In this document: one piece after another, positions 6,047-6,750 of the stretch
How positions within the stretch are numbered: the stretch's first letter is position 1
Layout: every line of letters starts with the position of its first letter
Assembly: GCA_937988735.1 (NCBI GenBank)
Contig: CALKHQ010000024.1
Coordinates: 1-6,750, forward strand
Source of the DNA: an uncultured Alphaproteobacteria bacterium
Lineage (GTDB): Bacteria; Pseudomonadota; Alphaproteobacteria; CALKHQ01
Direction of reading: 5' to 3'
DNA length: 6,750 bases
The notes under the pieces: model-generated
What the model saw: the letters and a program-made list of their open reading frames with translations, nothing else
Databases searched by the model: none
What the model was told of the DNA's origin: nothing
Position numbers and translations under genes: made by a program

Positions 6047-6750
6047 TTACGTTTGTTCGACGACCCCGCGGGAAACGAGAAAATCCATCACCCGCTCGAC
6101 GGCGCCGTAGCGGTGCAGGTCGACATGCGCGCCGTCGTCGAACGCGGCGAGCTCGGCGCGACCTGGGGCGAGCCGGGCCAGGCTCTCGCCCATGCTGAAC
6201 GGTACCACCGCATCATGCCGCCCGTGCAGGATCAGGATGGGGCAGGTCACCCGGCCGATCCGGCGGTCGGTCTCGAACCGGTCCTTCACCAGCCGGCTCA
6301 CCGGCAGCCACGGATAGCGGAGCTGGCCCATCTTCACGATCGACAGCGGCGGCGCCTCGAGGATCAGGGCTGCGACCGGCCGCTCCGCCGCGATCTTCGT
6401 CGCGACGGCGGTGCCCAGCGATTCGCCGTAGAGGATGAGGTCTTCCGGCCCGTGGCCGAGGGCGGCGAGCCTTGCGATCGCCGCTTCCGCGTCGCGGTAG
6501 AGCCCCTCCTCCGTCGGCTTGCCCGGGTTGCCGCTGAACCCGCGCCAGGCCAGGGCGAACACCCCGAGCCCGCTGTCGAGGTAGAGTCGCAGCTTCTCGG
6601 TCCGCTCGTCGAGCAGGCCGGCGTTGCCGTGGAACAGCACGAGCACCCGGCGGCCGCGCGCCGGCGGCGCGTACCAGGAGAGCAGGTCGAGCCCGTCCTC
6701 GGTCCGCACCACGACCTCGCGCATCCCCGGCAACTCGTGCGGGTTCAGCT
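6047..6750 (-). CDS. Alpha/beta hydrolase, BEM46-like (5' end outside the window)
   Basis: Serine hydrolase of the alpha/beta fold, ending at TAA (6049-6047). The frame stays open through the right edge. Residues upstream of the in-frame TTG at 6733 (LNPHELPGMREVVVRT) look like genuine family sequence, so the true start lies beyond 6750 and the TTG is probably not the start. Full-length relatives usually have 250-300 aa with an N-terminal membrane anchor; about 233 codons are visible here. Motifs are the oxyanion-hole strand FHGNAG, the nucleophile elbow GESLG with Ser at 6421-6419, the acid Asp in HGRHDAVVP at 6214-6212, and the catalytic His in DGAHVDL at 6127-6125. The triad is therefore complete and the enzyme is probably active. 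The natural substrate is unknown for this family, with esterase or peptidase-like activity expected. It lies upstream of the transporter operon in the same direction, but the promoter in the gap suggests separate transcription. Confidence 0.9.
   Translation of the reverse strand, partial: LNPHELPGMREVVVRTEDGLDLLSWYAPPARGRRVLVLFHGNAGLLDERTEKLRLYLDSGLGVFALAWRGFSGNPGKPTEEGLYRDAEAAIARLAALGHGPEDLILYGESLGTAVATKIAAERPVAALILEAPPLSIVKMGQLRYPWLPVSRLVKDRFETDRRIGRVTCPILILHGRHDAVVPFSMGESLARLAPGRAELAAFDDGAHVDLHRYGAVERVMDFLVSRGVVEQT

Noticed and set aside
6731..6733. TTG as the start codon of the hydrolase
   Set aside because: The frame stays open to the window edge, and the codons upstream of TTG give sequence typical of the family just before the LPGM motif, so the real start is probably outside.
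1..6750. tRNA, rRNA, CRISPR array, insertion sequence or phage genes
   Set aside because: No repeat-spacer pattern, no terminal inverted repeats with a transposase frame, and no tRNA-like cloverleaf or rRNA sequence was seen on either strand.

Overview
This is a GC-rich (roughly two thirds G+C by eye), gene-dense bacterial window in which every convincing gene lies on the minus strand. Transcription therefore runs from high to low coordinates. The base composition, the gene families and the codon choice fit an alphaproteobacterium, perhaps of the Rhodospirillales/Rhizobiales kind. That placement is inference, because there is no rRNA or phylogenetic marker alignment to confirm it.

In transcription order the layout is: (1) the 3' portion of a BEM46-like alpha/beta hydrolase gene that enters from the right edge (6750-6047); (2) a 139-bp gap with a candidate sigma70-type promoter and a spaced direct repeat; (3) a periplasmic solute-binding protein gene (5907-4258) with a strong ribosome binding site and a Sec signal peptide; (4) a 224-bp non-coding leader holding three perfect-stem inverted repeats, two of them sharing the same arms; (5) two overlapping inner-membrane permease genes, MalF-like (4033-3083) and MalG-like (3090-2221); (6) a GNAT acetyltransferase gene (2211-1684) starting 9 nt after the second permease; (7) a 121-bp gap; and (8) guaA, GMP synthase (1562 to beyond the left edge), complete except for its last residue and stop codon.

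Genes 3, 5 and 6 look like one operon for import of a carbohydrate-type solute (CUT1 class: sugar, polyol or glycerol-phosphate-like; the substrate cannot be read from sequence). The binding protein would deliver solute to the two permeases. No ATP-binding subunit is encoded in the window, so the importer must use an ATPase from just outside it or from elsewhere in the genome. The hairpins between the binding-protein gene and the permeases sit where other CUT1 operons use RNA structure to keep the binding protein in excess. guaA is a housekeeping gene and the hydrolase a general-purpose one; neither has an obvious link to transport.

I found no tRNA, rRNA, CRISPR array, insertion sequence, prophage or defence gene. 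Most of the window is ordinary chromosomal sequence. The parts that merit a second look are the missing ATPase, the twin hairpins, the 71-bp-spaced direct repeat, and the atypical binding protein and MalF-like subunit.
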